DNA of 64,000 bases from Glycine soja (GCF_004193775.1 NC_041016.1:39540547-39604546), one strand, 5' to 3'. Shown: positions 23,401-35,500, counted from the stretch's first letter. The notes: generated from the letters alone by a model not told the origin. Numbers and translations are program-made.

Positions 23401-25697
23401 CGACATTGTGGAATTTCATTTCCAAATGCTTGCCGATAATATTTTTTACGGTATAGGAATTTGTGTTGTTCGTTGTGGCCTATTAAACTTACAATGTAGG
23501 TCGGCTTTGTTTTTTCGTGCGAGCTCAACCGAAGTTGTGTTTCGGCCGACACTGGCATGTACTCATTTACTCGGCTTGAAAAACATTGGCCCACCTCGAC
23601 AAAAAAACAATATTCACCGATATTGATAAAAAAAATGGTAGTCGATGTTTGCCAGGAAAGATGACCGATCCAGGTCTAAAAAAGAAGAATCACCGGATGA
23701 CGCCGATCGAACATTTCCTACTAGACATCGTCGAAATATTATCGGGGAATGTATAGAAAAAACAATACCGAACATTGGTCGTTAAGAGCCCTGATTGATA
23801 TTTATCTATCGACATTGTGGAATTTCATTTCCAAGCGCTGGCCGATAATATTTTTTACGGTATAGGAAATTTTGTTGATCGCTGTGGCCTATAAAACTCA
23901 CAATGTAGGTCGGCTTTGTTTTTTCGTGCGAGCTCAACCGAAGTTGTGTTTCGGCCGACACTGGCATGTACTCATTTACTCGGCTAGAAAAACATTGGCC
24001 CACCTCGACAAAAAAACATTATTCACCGATATTGATAAAAAAAATGGTAGTCGATGTCGGCCAGGAAAGATGACCGATCCAGGTCTAAAAAAGAAGAATC
24101 ACCGGAAGACGCCGATAAAACATTTCCTAATAGACATCGTCCAAATATTATCGGGGGATTGAATAGAAAAACACAATAGCGGACATTGGTCGTTAATAGC
24201 CCTGATTGATATTTATCTATCGACATTGTGGAATTTCATTTCCAAACGCTTGCCGATAATATTTTTTGCGGTATAGGAAGTTTTGTTGATCGTTGTGGCC
24301 TATTAAACTTACAATGTAGGTTGGCTTTGTTTTTTCTTGCGAGATCAACCGAATTTGTGTTTCGGCCGACACTGGCATGTACTCATTTACTCGGCTTGAA
24401 AAACATTGGCCCACCTAGACAAAAAAACATTATTCACCGATATTGATAAAAAAAATGGTAGTCGATGTCGGCCAGGAAAGATGACCGATCCAGGTCTAAA
24501 AAAGAAGAATCACCGAAAGACGCCGATAGAACATTTCATAATAGACATCGTCCAAATATTATCGGGGGAGTGAATAGAAAAAAACAATAGCGGACATTGG
24601 TCGTTAATAGCCCTGATTGATATTTATCTATCGACATTGTGGAATTTCATTTCCAAACGGTTGCCGATAATATTTTTTACGGTATAGGAATCTTTGTTGT
24701 TCGCTGTGGCCTATAAAACTTACAATGTAGGTCAGCTTTGTCTATTCGTGCGAGCTCAACCGAAGTTGTGTTTCGGCCGACACTGGCATGTACTCATTTA
24801 CTCGGCTTGAAAAACATTGGCCCACCTCGACAAAAAAATATTATTCACCGATATTGATAAAAAAAATGGTAGTCGATCTCGTCTAGGAAAGATGTCCGAT
24901 CCAGGTTTAAAAAGTAGAATCAACGGAAGACGCCGATCAAACATTTTCTAATAGACATCATCCAAATATTATCGGGGGATTCAATAGAAAAAAACAATAG
25001 CGGACATTGGTCGTTAAATAGCCCCGATTGATATTTATCTATCGACATTGTGGAATTTCATTTCCAAGCGCTGGCCGATAATATTTTTTACGGTATAGGA
25101 AGTTTTGTTGATCGCTTTCGCCTATAAAACTTACAATGTAGGTCGGCTTAGTTTTTTCGTGCGAGCTCAACCAACGTTGTGTTTCGGCCGACACTGGCAT
25201 GTACTCATTTACTTGGCTTGAAAAACATTGGCCCACCTCGACAAAAAAATATTATTCACCGATATTGATAAAAAAAATGGTAGTCGATCTCGTCTAGGAA
25301 AGATGTCCGATCCAGGTTTAAAAAGTAGAATCAACGGAAGACGCCGATCAAACATTTTCTAATAGACATCATCCAAATATTATTGGGGGATTCAATAGAA
25401 AAAAACAATAGCAGACATTTGTTGTTAAATAGCCCCGATTGATATTTATCTATCGACATAGTGGAATTTCTTTTCCAAACGCTTGCCGATAATATTTTTT
25501 ACGGTATAGGAATCTTTGTTGTTCGCTGTGGCCTATAAAACTTACAATGTAGGTCAGCTTTGTCTATTCGTGCGAGCTCAACCGAAGTTGTGTTTCGGCC
25601 GACACTGGCATGTACTCATTTACTCGGCTTGAAAAACATTGGCCCACCTCGACAAAAAAACATTATTCACCGATATTGATAAAAAAATGATAGTCGA
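20409..25697. repeat. Satellite block 5 (about 13 units) with higher-order repeats
   Basis: About thirteen units. The middle part (21349-23805) is organised as 819-bp dimers. The last units (24838-25690) share another variant pair (GATCTCGTCTAGGAAAGATG, AAAAAGTAGAATCAACGG at about 24880 and 25290). A hand count over 20941-21350 gives 40% GC and 27 CpG. The block ends in the target duplication GTCGA (25693-25697) of a family A element. Confidence 0.95.
21349..23805. repeat. 819-bp dimeric higher-order repeat, three copies
   Basis: Three consecutive dimers starting at 21349, 22168 and 22988. Within a dimer, one monomer has CCAAGCGCTGGCC, AAAACTCACAATG and AATCGGCTAG (AATTGGCTAG in the first copy); the other has CCAAATGCTTGCC, GCCTATTAAACTT and TTTATGTATCGACATT. 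Between copies I see only a handful of substitutions, far fewer than between the two monomers, so the dimer was amplified recently as a unit. Confidence 0.9.
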
Positions 25698-26317
25698 TGA
25701 TGTGAATCTTACGGGGCGGATCACTTGATACAGGCTGTAGAGTTTTTGGATGACGCCACTTCCGGTGAAGGAAGATAAGTCAGGGTAGACGCCACTTCCG
25801 GTGAAGGAAGATAAGTCTGGGTAGACGCCACTTCCGGTGAAGGAAGATAAGTCTGGGTAGACGCCACTTCCAGTGAAGGAAGATAAGTCAGGGTAGACGC
25901 CACAAGGATTACCTTGATAAGTCTGATAATTGGTTCAACAAGGAACCCAGAGAGAAACTCTCACCCAATTTTATGAAAATGCCAAAAGTTTTTTTTTATT
26001 CAAAACAAAAACCAATACTTATAGTGTAGCTGAACAAAAAGATAAAAATAGACATGGGCCTTCTAAACAGTTTGGGCCAAAATTAGAATAAAAATAAATT
26101 ATAACTAAAAATTTATTTAACTTGAGCCTTCAAATTAGTTTGGGCCTTCAGCAACAATTAATAGTCTTAATAGTGTCTCTGCCTCTGGGCCTTCATCCTT
26201 CTCCACTTGGGCCTTCATCCTTCTCCACTCGGGGGCTTTGTCCTTCTCCACTTGGGCCTTCGTCCTTCTCCACTTGGGCCTTTACCCTGTATTAGGCCAG
26301 TTTCATGATTCTCATCA
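25698..26317 (-). repeat. 3' LTR of short A element (4 minisatellite units)
   Basis: 620-bp LTR starting TGATGTGAATCTTACGG on the plus strand and ending GATTCTCATCA. The 36-bp array 25752-25895 has exactly four units. The U3 region carries GCCCAAGTGGAGAAGGA-type repeats that also encode the C-terminus of the fused ORF. Confidence 0.9.
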
Positions 26318-27096
26318 TTCCCTCCTTCTTGGAAAACATTTGTCCTCAAATGTCCAGGATCATCACCGGGTTCAAGTACCACTTCCTTCCTTTTCTTGTT
26401 GGCTTGCTTGGCATAGTTTTCATTCTTCTTTGCAATTTGCACCTTCACTTGGTCATACAATCTTTTCACATACTCAACTTTGGCATGTGCATCCTTACGT
26501 TGAGTCTCTTGGGGATTGCTTTTGTAAGTTGGCCTGTTAGGCAATGAAGCTCCGGGGAGGAGATCAACTTGATGTTCTATGCCTCTTGAAGGTGGTAGTC
26601 CATGAGGAATCTCCTTAGGAAAGACATTTTTAAATTCCTGCAATAATGGTTGAACACTAGGAGAAATAGAAATAGTAAACTCATTAGAATTATCAGTAGA
26701 AATTTTACTGTCTTTGCAATACTGTAGATTGAGTGGTTCATGAGCAGGTAACACTTTCCTCACTTCACTCGCCTCTGCAAAATAATTAAATTTTCTCTCA
26801 TGTGTATCACTCTTTTCCTCGGGTGTATCACTCTTCTTTTTCATATTCCTTTGTGGTGCCTCACTATTTTCTTTCTCTTGTTCTCTCTTTTCTCCCATTC
26901 TGATTTGGTCATCACACACTTCTCTAGGGGATAGAGGTTTAAGAGTAAATGAGGAAGATTTGGCTATTCGTCTGTAGGACTTTTCTTTGTTACGGTTCAA
27001 CAAACGTTGCATTTGTGTAGTCCACGCGTCCAGAAATAAGCGTTGAGATTCGTCCAGTTGATGATATACACCACCATTGTCACCAGCTCTTGCCAT
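26215..27096 (-). CDS. Fused gag/pol-remnant ORF of non-autonomous A element (293 aa)
   Basis: Uninterrupted 293-codon frame starting MARAGDNGGVYHQLDES, right after the leader as in the full gag at 1896. Residues 1-43 are the gag N-terminus (RLFLDAWTTQMQRLLNRN). The frame then jumps to the post-protease linker (KPLSPREVCDDQIRMGEK), a Lys/Glu-rich stretch and the N-terminal RT region ([39 protein letters not shown]). A second jump leads to the integrase C-terminus (AHAKVEYVKRLYDQVKVQIA, VVLEPGDDPGHLR, FQEGGNDE). The last about 34 residues are encoded in the LTR. Missing: gag domain, zinc knuckle, protease, RT catalytic core, RNase H, integrase core. Both large deletions keep the frame. Whether the protein is made is unknown; it may serve only as RNA packaging context. 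Confidence 0.8.
   Translation of the reverse strand: MARAGDNGGVYHQLDESQRLFLDAWTTQMQRLLNRNKEKSYRRIAKSSSFTLKPLSPREVCDDQIRMGEKREQEKENSEAPQRNMKKKSDTPEEKSDTHERKFNYFAEASEVRKVLPAHEPLNLQYCKDSKISTDNSNEFTISISPSVQPLLQEFKNVFPKEIPHGLPPSRGIEHQVDLLPGASLPNRPTYKSNPQETQRKDAHAKVEYVKRLYDQVKVQIAKKNENYAKQANKKRKEVVLEPGDDPGHLRTNVFQEGGNDENHETGLIQGKGPSGEGRRPKWRRTKPPSGEG
26318..26332 (-). other. Polypurine tract of short A element
   Basis: The minus strand reads CCAAGAAGGAGGGAA immediately before the U3 start of the 3' LTR. The same tract is at 59004-59018 in the related copy. Confidence 0.75.
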
Positions 27097-28051
27097 GATT
27101 AAGGAACAAAGAATTTTGCAGTAAATTAAAAAAAATTCAGGACCTCACCACACTCTACTCACGTGTTTCTCTCTTTAATGGTAGTTCACTCGTGTTTGAT
27201 GCTCTCAATATAGGCTTTTGTGTGATGTTTTCACTCTTGCCTTTTACCACTCACTCCCTCTTAACTTCCTGGATGGATCGAATTAGACACACAAGGTAAT
27301 ATAAAATAAAAGGAAAGACAATATAATTATCAGAGTAACAGATTTGATTTGGGATAACAACTTGGACTTGATTTGGATAGCAGATTAGATTTGATTTGGA
27401 TAACAGATTAGATTTGGATAACAAATCTGATTTGGATAAAAAAATTTGATTTGATTTGATTAGGATAATAGATCAGATTTGGATAACAAATTAGATTTAA
27501 TTTGGAAAACAGATATGATAACAAATAAGATAACAGATAGGATAACAGATAAGATAACACAGATATGACAAGTAAACTTCAAATGCTCATAACTTTTGCT
27601 ACGATTGTCCGTTTGAGGCCCACTATATATCAAAACGCTCAGAATTTAGAGGAGAATCTAGATAAGGGGATTTGGTACACGTTTTTCTGCCAAAAAAAAG
27701 CCTCTAACTGCCTCAATTTCGTGTTCAAAGATCAAACACCCACTTTCTCTTTTTTCTCTTTCTTCTTTTCTTCTCTTTTTTTTTTTTTTCAAAATTTCTG
27801 CAACTTTTTTTTTTTACTTGAAACAGAACCCAAACAATTTTTTTTTTGACACAAAGTCTGAAAGACACTCTAAACAAGAACAACAACAAGAACACAAACG
27901 TGACAAGAACAAGAACGAAACAAAGACACAAACAAGAACGCAACAAGACGCAAACAAGAAAAACAAATAACAGAACAAGGACAAAACACGAACCAGGACA
28001 AATTAAAAAGAAAAATAATAGGATAAGATAGAACCTGTATCAAGAGCCAAA
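27097..28051 (-). other. Leader of short A element
   Basis: Family A leader in reverse. It contains degenerate GGATAACAGATTAGATTT repeats (about 27340-27560), a TTTTTTCTCTTTCTTCTTTT tract and CAAGAACAAGAAC microsatellite (about 27720-27990), and the gag-proximal block shared with the element at 738-1895. No gene. Confidence 0.75.
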
Positions 28052-28063
28052 GCTCTGATACCA
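28052..28063 (-). other. Primer-binding site of short A element
   Basis: GCTCTGATACCA on the plus strand, that is TGGTATCAGAGC on the element strand, two bases from the LTR. An unmutated initiator-Met type site. Confidence 0.85.
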
Positions 28064-28065
28064 AA

Positions 28066-28779
28066 TGATGTGAACCTGACTAGGAACGGATCAATTGATA
28101 CAGGCTACGAAGATTTGGATGACGCCACTTCCAGTGAAGGAAGATAAGTCATGGTAGACGCCACTTCCGGTGAAAGAAGATAAGTCTGGGTAGACGCCAC
28201 TTCCGGTTAAGGAAGATAAGTCTGGGTAGACGCCACTTCCGGTTAAGGAAGATAAGTCTGGGTAGACGCCACTTCCAATGAAGGAAGATAAGTCTGGGTA
28301 GACGCCACTTCCAATGAGGGAAGATAAGTCAGGGTAGACGCCACTTCCAGTGAAGGAAGATAAGTCTGAGTAGACGCCACTTCCGGTTAAGGAAGATAAG
28401 TCTAGGTAGACGCCACAAGGATTACCTTGATAAGTCTGATAATTGGTTCAACAAGGAACCCAGAGAGAAACTCTCACCAAATTTTATCAAATGTCAAAAG
28501 TTTTTTTTTATTCAAAACAAAAACCAATACTTATAGTGTAGCTGAACAAAAAGATAAAAATAGACATGGGCCTTCTAAACAGTTTGGGCCAAAATTAGAA
28601 TAAAAATAAATTATAACTAAAAATTTATTTAACTTGAGCCTTCAAATTAGTTTGGGCCTTCAGCAACAATTAATAGTCTTAATAGTGTCTCTGCCTCTGG
28701 GCCTTCATCCTTCTCCACTTGGGCCTTCATCCTTCTCCACTCGGGGGCTTTGTCCTTCTCCACTTGGGCCTTCGTCCTA
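28066..28779 (-). repeat. 5' LTR of short A element (8 minisatellite units, U3 end lost)
   Basis: Begins TGATGTGAACCTGACTAGG on the plus strand. The 36-bp array 28121-28408 has exactly eight units, twice as many as the 3' LTR of the same element, with variants such as TTCCGGTTAAGG and TTCCAATGAAGG. The sequence breaks off after CCTTCGTCCT and passes into satellite at TAGTCGATGTCGG. Confidence 0.9.
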
Positions 28780-30810
28780 GTCGATGTCGGCCAGGAAGGA
28801 TGACCGATCCAGGTCTAAAAACGAAGAATCACCGGAAGACTCCGATAGAACATTTCCTAATAGACATCGTCCAAATATTATCGGGGGATTGAATAGAAAA
28901 ACACAATGGCGGACATTGGTCGTTAATTGCCCCGATTGATATTTATCTATCGACATTGTGGAATTTCATTTCCAAACGCTGGCCGATAATATTTTTTACG
29001 GTATAGGAAGTTGTGTTGTTCGCTGTGGCTTATTAAACTTACTATGTAGGTCGGCTTTGTTTTTTCGCGCAAGCTAAACCGAAGTTGTGTTTCGGCCGAC
29101 ACTGGCATTTACTCATTTACTCGGCTTGAAAAACATTGGCCCACCTCGACCAAAAAAACATTATTCCCCGATATTGATAAAAAAAATGGTAGTCGATGTT
29201 TGCCAGGAAAGATGACCGATCCAGGTCTAAAAAGAAGAATCACCGGAAGACGACGATCGAACAATTCCTAATAGACATCGTCCAAATATTATCGGGGGAT
29301 TGAATAGAAAAAACAATAGTGGACATTGGTCGTTAAATAACCCCGATTGATATTTATCTATCGACATTGTGGAATTTCATTTCCAAACGCTGGCCGATAT
29401 TATTTTTTATGGTATAGGAATCTATGTTGTTCGCTGTGGCCTATAAAACTTACAATGTAGGTCGGCTTTGTTTTTTCGTGCTAGCTCAATCGAAGTTGTG
29501 TTTCGGCCGACACTGGCATGTACTCATTTTTTCGGCTTGAAAAACATTGGCCCCCCTCGACAAAAAAACATTATTCACCGATATTGATAAAAAAAATGGT
29601 AGTCGATGTCGGCCAGGAAAAATGACCGATCCAGTTCTAAAAAGAAGAATCACCGAATGACACCGATCGAACATTTCCTAATAGACATCGTCCAAATATT
29701 ATCGGGGGATTGAAATGAAAAAACAATAGCGGACATTGGTCGTTAATAGCCCCGATTGATATTTATCTTTCGACATTGTGGAATTTCATTTCCAAACGCT
29801 GGCCGATAATATTTTTTACCGTATAGGAATCTTTGTTGTTTGTTGTGGCCTATTAAACTTACAATGTAGGTCGGCTTTGTTTTTTTGTGCGAGCTCAACC
29901 GAAGTTGTGTTTCGGCCGACACTGGCATTTACTTATTTACTCGGCTTGAAAAACATTGGCCCACCTCGACAAAAAAAACATTATTCCCCGATATTGATAA
30001 AAAAAATTGTAGTCGATGTTTGCCAGGAAAGATGACCGATCCAGGTCTAAAAAGAAGAATCACCGGAAGACGACGATCAAACATTTCCTAATTGACATCG
30101 TGCAAATATTATCGGGGGATTGAATAGAAAAACACAATAGCGGACATTGGTCGTTAAATAGACCCAATTGATATTTATCTATCGACATTGTGGAATTTCA
30201 TTTCCAAACGATAATATTTTTTACGTTATAGGAAGTTGTGTTGTTCGCTGTGGCCTATTAAACTTAAAATGTAGGTTGGCTTTGTTTTTTCGTGCGAGCT
30301 CAACCGAAGTTGAGTTTCGGCCGACACTGGCATTTACTCATTTACTCGGCTTAAAAAACATTGGCCCACCTCGACAAAAAAAACATTATTCCCCGATATT
30401 GATAAAAAAAAATGGTAGTCGATGTTTGCCAGGAAAGATGACCGATCCAGTTCTAAAAAGAAGAATCACCGGAAGACGACGATCGAACATTTCCTAATAG
30501 ACATCGTCCAAATATTATCGGGGGATTGAATAGAAAAAAGAATAGCGGACATTGGTCGTTAAATAGCCCCGATTGATATTTATCTATCGACATTGTGGAA
30601 TTTCATTTCCAAACGCTGGCCGATAATATTTTTTACGGTATAGGAATCTTTGTTGTTCGCTGTGGCCTATAAAACTTACAATGTAGGTCGGCTATGTTTT
30701 TTCGTGCGAGCTCAACCGAAGTTGTGTTTCGGCCGACACTGACATGTACTCATTTACTCGGCTAGAAAAACATTGGCCCACCTCGACAAAAAAACATTAT
30801 TCACCGATAT
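28780..30810. repeat. Satellite block 6 (about five units)
   Basis: Resumes at GTCGATGTCGGCC in register with block 5. Typical variants: CATTTACTCATTTACTCGGC (T for G) and CATTATTCCCCGATATTG. A unit at about 30190 lacks about 10 bp (CCAAACGATAATATT instead of CCAAACGCTGGCCGATAATA), and the same deletion recurs at about 32757 in block 7. Confidence 0.95.
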
Positions 30811-32553
30811 TGATGAGGACATAACCAAGGGCAAGGACCATGTAGCACTTGAAGGTCCCATGACCAGAGGCAGACTTAAACAAGCCCAACACGTCATAGA
30901 GACAAGGCTGGTCATTTGTATAGCTGCCATTGATGATGATTGAAGGCCCAAGTGGAGAAAGATGAAGGCCCAGAGGCAGAGGCACTACCAAGACTACTAA
31001 TTGTTGTTGAAGGCCCAAACTAACTTGAAGGCCTGATATGAACCCTCATGGCACAAGGGCTGACTTAGGATCGTCTAGGATTAAACCTTGATGAAAAATG
31101 CGGAAATTGATTAAGGAAAGGATGGAAAATAAGGTGGTTAATCTCGTGGGTCTTAATAAGGTGGTTTCTGGCATAAAATGGATGAATGGGATGGTAAAAC
31201 GTAGGTTAAGTGGTGGCTGGACAGAAATATAGAAATGGCAATAACGGAAGCTACAGGGCTCCAAATGAGGTGATTCCAAAACGAGGTGAAAGATCTCGTT
31301 TTGAAATTCAATTTAGGATCAAGAATCACTTAATTTGAGTGTGTGAAATGGGAGTTATGGTCACGAGATAATTTTGGGCAGAGGTGGATTTTCTGGAATT
31401 GTGGTTTGAAAGAACAAGGGTGGAGATGATAGGAAGGAAAGAATCACTCTTTCCAGCGAGGGCAACACACAAAGGTTGTGAAAGTCCTTTGATACAGCCA
31501 GGGTGTTCTTGAATCACTCAAGAATTTAGGAGAATCACTCTCACTAAGATAAAAGAGATAAACTCTAATTTTCTGAATAAAACTCAACTTGTGTTTATTG
31601 ATAAAATGGTTCAGCTTATATAGAAGCTTTACAACAGATTTTAGTAATGACCCACTAACCTAGAATTAAAATAACTTAATGCCATTAACCTAGGGAATTA
31701 AAACAAACTAAATGACTGAGTGTAACTGAAATTGTTGGCAACCAAAAGTCACCCCCAACAGCCAACAAGTCAGCCACCATTTGGTCTCCCAAAAGGCTGA
31801 TGCCTAGGTTGCCAATTGGGCCCTTATTACAACTTGAACTAAAGCCCTTTTAGTTGATTAACCCAAAACATATTTTTAGTCAGCCAACTTTACAAGGATT
31901 GGGCCATTATTTAGACAAACTAAACACTCTAAAATTGAAATAAAGTGGTGTCATTTAGTCCTCCATTTGGGCCATGATACAACTCACAACCTTGGACTTT
32001 TCTCCTTGAAACTTGGGCTTGTATTCAAATAGTATGGACAGCACTTGTTGAAGAGCTTCCTTGGCTTTCCTTGCTCTAGCCCTTGTCATAGGTCCTCCAA
32101 GTCCTTCAAGTGGATCCTTGCCCTTGCTCTTGGTCATGTCCTCATCAATAGGTCCTCCAAGTCCTTCAAGTGGATCCTTGCCCTTGCTCTTGGTCATGTC
32201 CTCATCAAGGCCCAAGTTAAATAAGTTTTTAGTTATAATTTATTTTTATTGTAATTTTGGCCCAAACTGTTTAGAAGGCCCATGTCTATTTTTATCTTTT
32301 TCTTCAGATACACTATAAGTATTTGTTTTTGTTTTCAATAAAAGAAACTTTTGACATTTGATAAAATTTGGTGAGAGTTTCTCTCTGAGTTCCTTGTTGA
32401 ACCAATCTCAGACTTATCAAGGTAATCCTTGTGGCATCTACCCTGACTTATCTTCCTTCACCGGAAGTGGCGTCATCCAAACCTCCGTAGCCTGTATCAA
32501 ACGATCCACTCCTACTCAGGTTCACATTTGTTTTTGTCCTTGTTCTGTTATTT
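30811..32553 (+). mobile_element. A-long LTR fragment carrying a nested solo B LTR
   Basis: A-long LTR in two pieces, 30811-31033 and 32208-32527, plus about 26 bp of leader (primer-binding site deleted) before satellite resumes. The first piece starts TGATGAGGACATAACC and codes for a pol C-terminus on the plus strand (EGPMTRGRLKQAQ, ending in a stop at about 30940). The second piece has CTATAAGTA, AATAAAAG, one 36-bp unit and TTCACAT. The gap is filled by a family B LTR with its own target duplication AGGCC. Confidence 0.85.
31034..32207 (-). mobile_element. Solo family B LTR with AGGCC target duplication
   Basis: 1174-bp minus-oriented B LTR, TGATATGAACCCTC to CATGTCCTCATCA, flanked by AGGCC (31029-31033 and 32208-32212). 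It is longer than the copy at 3267 because the U3-terminal 60 bp are exactly duplicated in tandem (32088-32147 and 32148-32207). The duplicated copy ends precisely at the LTR terminus next to the target duplication. Confidence 0.93.
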
Positions 32554-35500
32554 CAAAAAATTGTAGTCGATGTCGGCCAGGAAAGATGGCGATCCAGGTT
32601 TAAAAAGAAGAATCACCAGAAGACGCCGATAGAACATTTCCTAATAGACATCGTCCAAATATTATCGGGGGATTGAATAGAAAAACACACTAGCGGACAT
32701 TGGTCGTTAAATAGCCCCAATTGATATTTATCTATCGACATTGTGGAATTTCATTTCCAAACGATAATATTTTTCACGGTATAGGAAGTTGTGTTGTTCG
32801 TTGTGGCCTATTAAACTTAAAATGTAGGTCGGCTTTGTTTTTTCGTGCGAGCTCAACCGAAGTTGTATTTCGGCCGACACTAGCATTTACTCATTTACTC
32901 GGCTTGAAAAACATTGGCCCACCTCGACAAAAAAAACATTATTCCCCGATATTGATAAAAAAAAATGGTAGTCGATGTTTGCCAGGAAAGATGACCGATC
33001 CAGTTCTAAAAAGAAGAATCACCGGAAGACGACGATCGAACATTTCCTAATAGACATCGTCCAAATATTATCGGGGGAATGAATAGAAAAAACAATAGCG
33101 GACATTGGTCGTTAAATATCCCCGATTGGTATTTATCTATCGACATTGTGGAATTTCATCTCCAAACATTTGCCGATAATATTTTTTACGATATAGGAAG
33201 TTGTGTTGTTCGCTGTGGCGTATTAAACTTACAATGTAGGTCGGCTTTGTTTTTTCGTACGAGCTCAACCGAAGTTGTGTTTCGGCCGACACTGGCATTT
33301 ACTCATTTACTCGGCTTGAAAAACATTGGCCCACCTCGACAAAAAAAACATTATTCACCGATATTGATACAAAAAAATGGTAGTCGATGTTTGCCAGAAA
33401 AGATGACCGATCCAGGTCTAGAAAAGAAGAATCACGGGAAGACGCCGATAGAACATTTCCTAATAGACATCGTCCAAATATTATCGGGGGAATGAATAGA
33501 AGAAACAATAGCGGACATTGGTCGTTAAATAGCCCCGATTGATATTATCTATCGACATTGTGAAATTTCATCTCCAAACGCTGGCCGATAATATTTTTTA
33601 CGGTATAGGAATCTTTGTTGTTCGCTGTGGCTTATAAAACGTACAATGTAGGTCGGCTTTGTTTTTTCATGCGAGCTCAACCGAAGATGTGTTTCGGCCG
33701 ACACTGGCATGTACTCATTTACTCGGCTAGAAAAACATTGGCCCACCTCGACAAAATACATTATATACCGATATTGATAAGAAAAAAGGTAGTCGATGTC
33801 GGCCAGAAAAGATGACCGATCCAGGTCTAGAAAAGAAGAATCACGGGAAGACGCCGATAGAACATTTCCTAATAGACATCGTCCAAATATTATTGGGGGA
33901 TTGAATAGAAAAACACAATAGCGGACATTGGTCGTTAATAGCCTCGATTGATATTTATCTATCGACAATGTGGAATTTCATTTCAAAACGCTGGCCGATA
34001 ATATTTTTTACGGTATAGGAAGTTTTGTTGATCGCTTTCGCCTACAAAACTTACAATGTAGGTCGGCTTAGTTTTTTCGTGCGAGCTCAACCGACATTGT
34101 GTTTCGGCCGACACTGGCATGTACTCATTTACTCGGCTTGAAAAACATTGACCCATCTCGACAAAAAAACATTATTCACCGATATTGACAAAAAAAAATG
34201 GTAGTCGATGTCGGTCAGGAAAGATGAACGATCCAAGTATAAAAAAGAAGAATCACCGAAAGACGCCGATAGAACATTTCCTAATAGACATCATCCAAAT
34301 ATTATCAGGGGATTGAATAGAAAAACAGTAGCGGACATTGGTCGTTAAATAGCCCCGATTGATATTTATCTATCGACATTGTGAAATTTCATCTCCAAAC
34401 GCTGGCCGATAATATTTTTTACGGTATAGGAATCTTTGTTGTTCGCTGTGGCTTATAAAACGTACAATGTAGGTCCGCTTTGTTTTTTCGTTCCAGCTCA
34501 ACCGAAGTTGTGTTTCGGCCGACACTGGCATGTACTCATTTACTCGGCTAGAAAAACATTGGCCCACCTCGACAAAAAAACATTATTCACCGATATTGAC
34601 AAAAAAAATGGTAGTCGATGTCGGCCAGGAAAGATGAACGATCCAAGTATAAAAAAGAAGAATCACCGGAAGACGCCGATAGAACATTTCCTAATAGACA
34701 TCATCCAAATATTATCGGGGGATTGAATAGAAAAACACAATATCGGACATTGGTCGTTAATAGCCCCGATTGATATTTATCTATCGACATTGTGGAATTT
34801 CATTTCCAAACACTGGCCGATAATATTTTTTACGGTATAGGAAGTTGTGTTGTTCGCTGTGGCCTATTAAACTTACAATGTAGGTCGGGTTTGTTTTTTC
34901 GCGCGAGCTCAACCGAAGTTGTGTTTCGGCCGACACTGGCATTTACTCATTTACTCGGCTTGAAAAACATTGGCCCACCTCGACAAAAAAAACATTATTC
35001 CCCGATATTGATAAAAAAAAATGGTAGTCGATGTTTGCCACGAAAGATGACCGATCCAGGTCTAAAAAAGAAGAATCACCGGAAGATGCCAATAGAACAT
35101 TTCGTAATAGACATCGTCCAAATATTATCAGGGGATTGAATAGAAAAACAGTAGCGGACATTGGTCGTTAAATAGCCCCGATTGATATTTATGTATCGAC
35201 ATTGTGGAATTTCATTTCCAAACGCTGGCCGATAATATTTTTTACGGTATAGGAATCTTTGTTGTTCGCTGTGGCCTATAAAACGTACAATGTAGGTCGG
35301 CTTTGTTTTTTCGTGCGAGCTCAACCGAAGTTGTGTTTCGGCCGACACTGGCATGTACTCATTTACTCGGCTAGAAAAACATTGGCCCACCTCGACAAAA
35401 AAACATTATTCACCGATATTGATAAAAATAATGGAAGTCGATGTCGGCCAGGAAAGATGACCGATCCAGGTATAAAAAAGAAGAATCACCGGAAGACGCC

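Larger units (their letters stand above)
25698..28779 (-). mobile_element. Short non-autonomous family A element, GTCGA target duplication
   Basis: LTR element of about 3.1 kb on the minus strand: 5' LTR 28066-28779 (its U3 start lacks about 65 bp, leaving only the terminal A), primer-binding site 28052-28063, leader, one fused gag/pol-remnant frame, polypurine tract 26318-26332, 3' LTR 25698-26317. The flanks GTCGA at 25693-25697 and 28780-28784 match if the missing LTR end was lost after insertion. The internal region is only about 1.75 kb, too short for RT, RNase H and integrase, so it must depend on enzymes from another element. A near twin lies at 58358-61325. Confidence 0.9.

Noticed and set aside
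27565..27849. Plus-strand frames in the A leaders (also at 60147-60530).
   Set aside because: Antisense to the leader of minus elements and ending in T-rich tracts; present only because the leaders are similar.
28121..28408. Eight 36-bp repeats resembling a CRISPR array.
   Set aside because: Units are contiguous without spacers and lie inside a plant LTR; it is a minisatellite.
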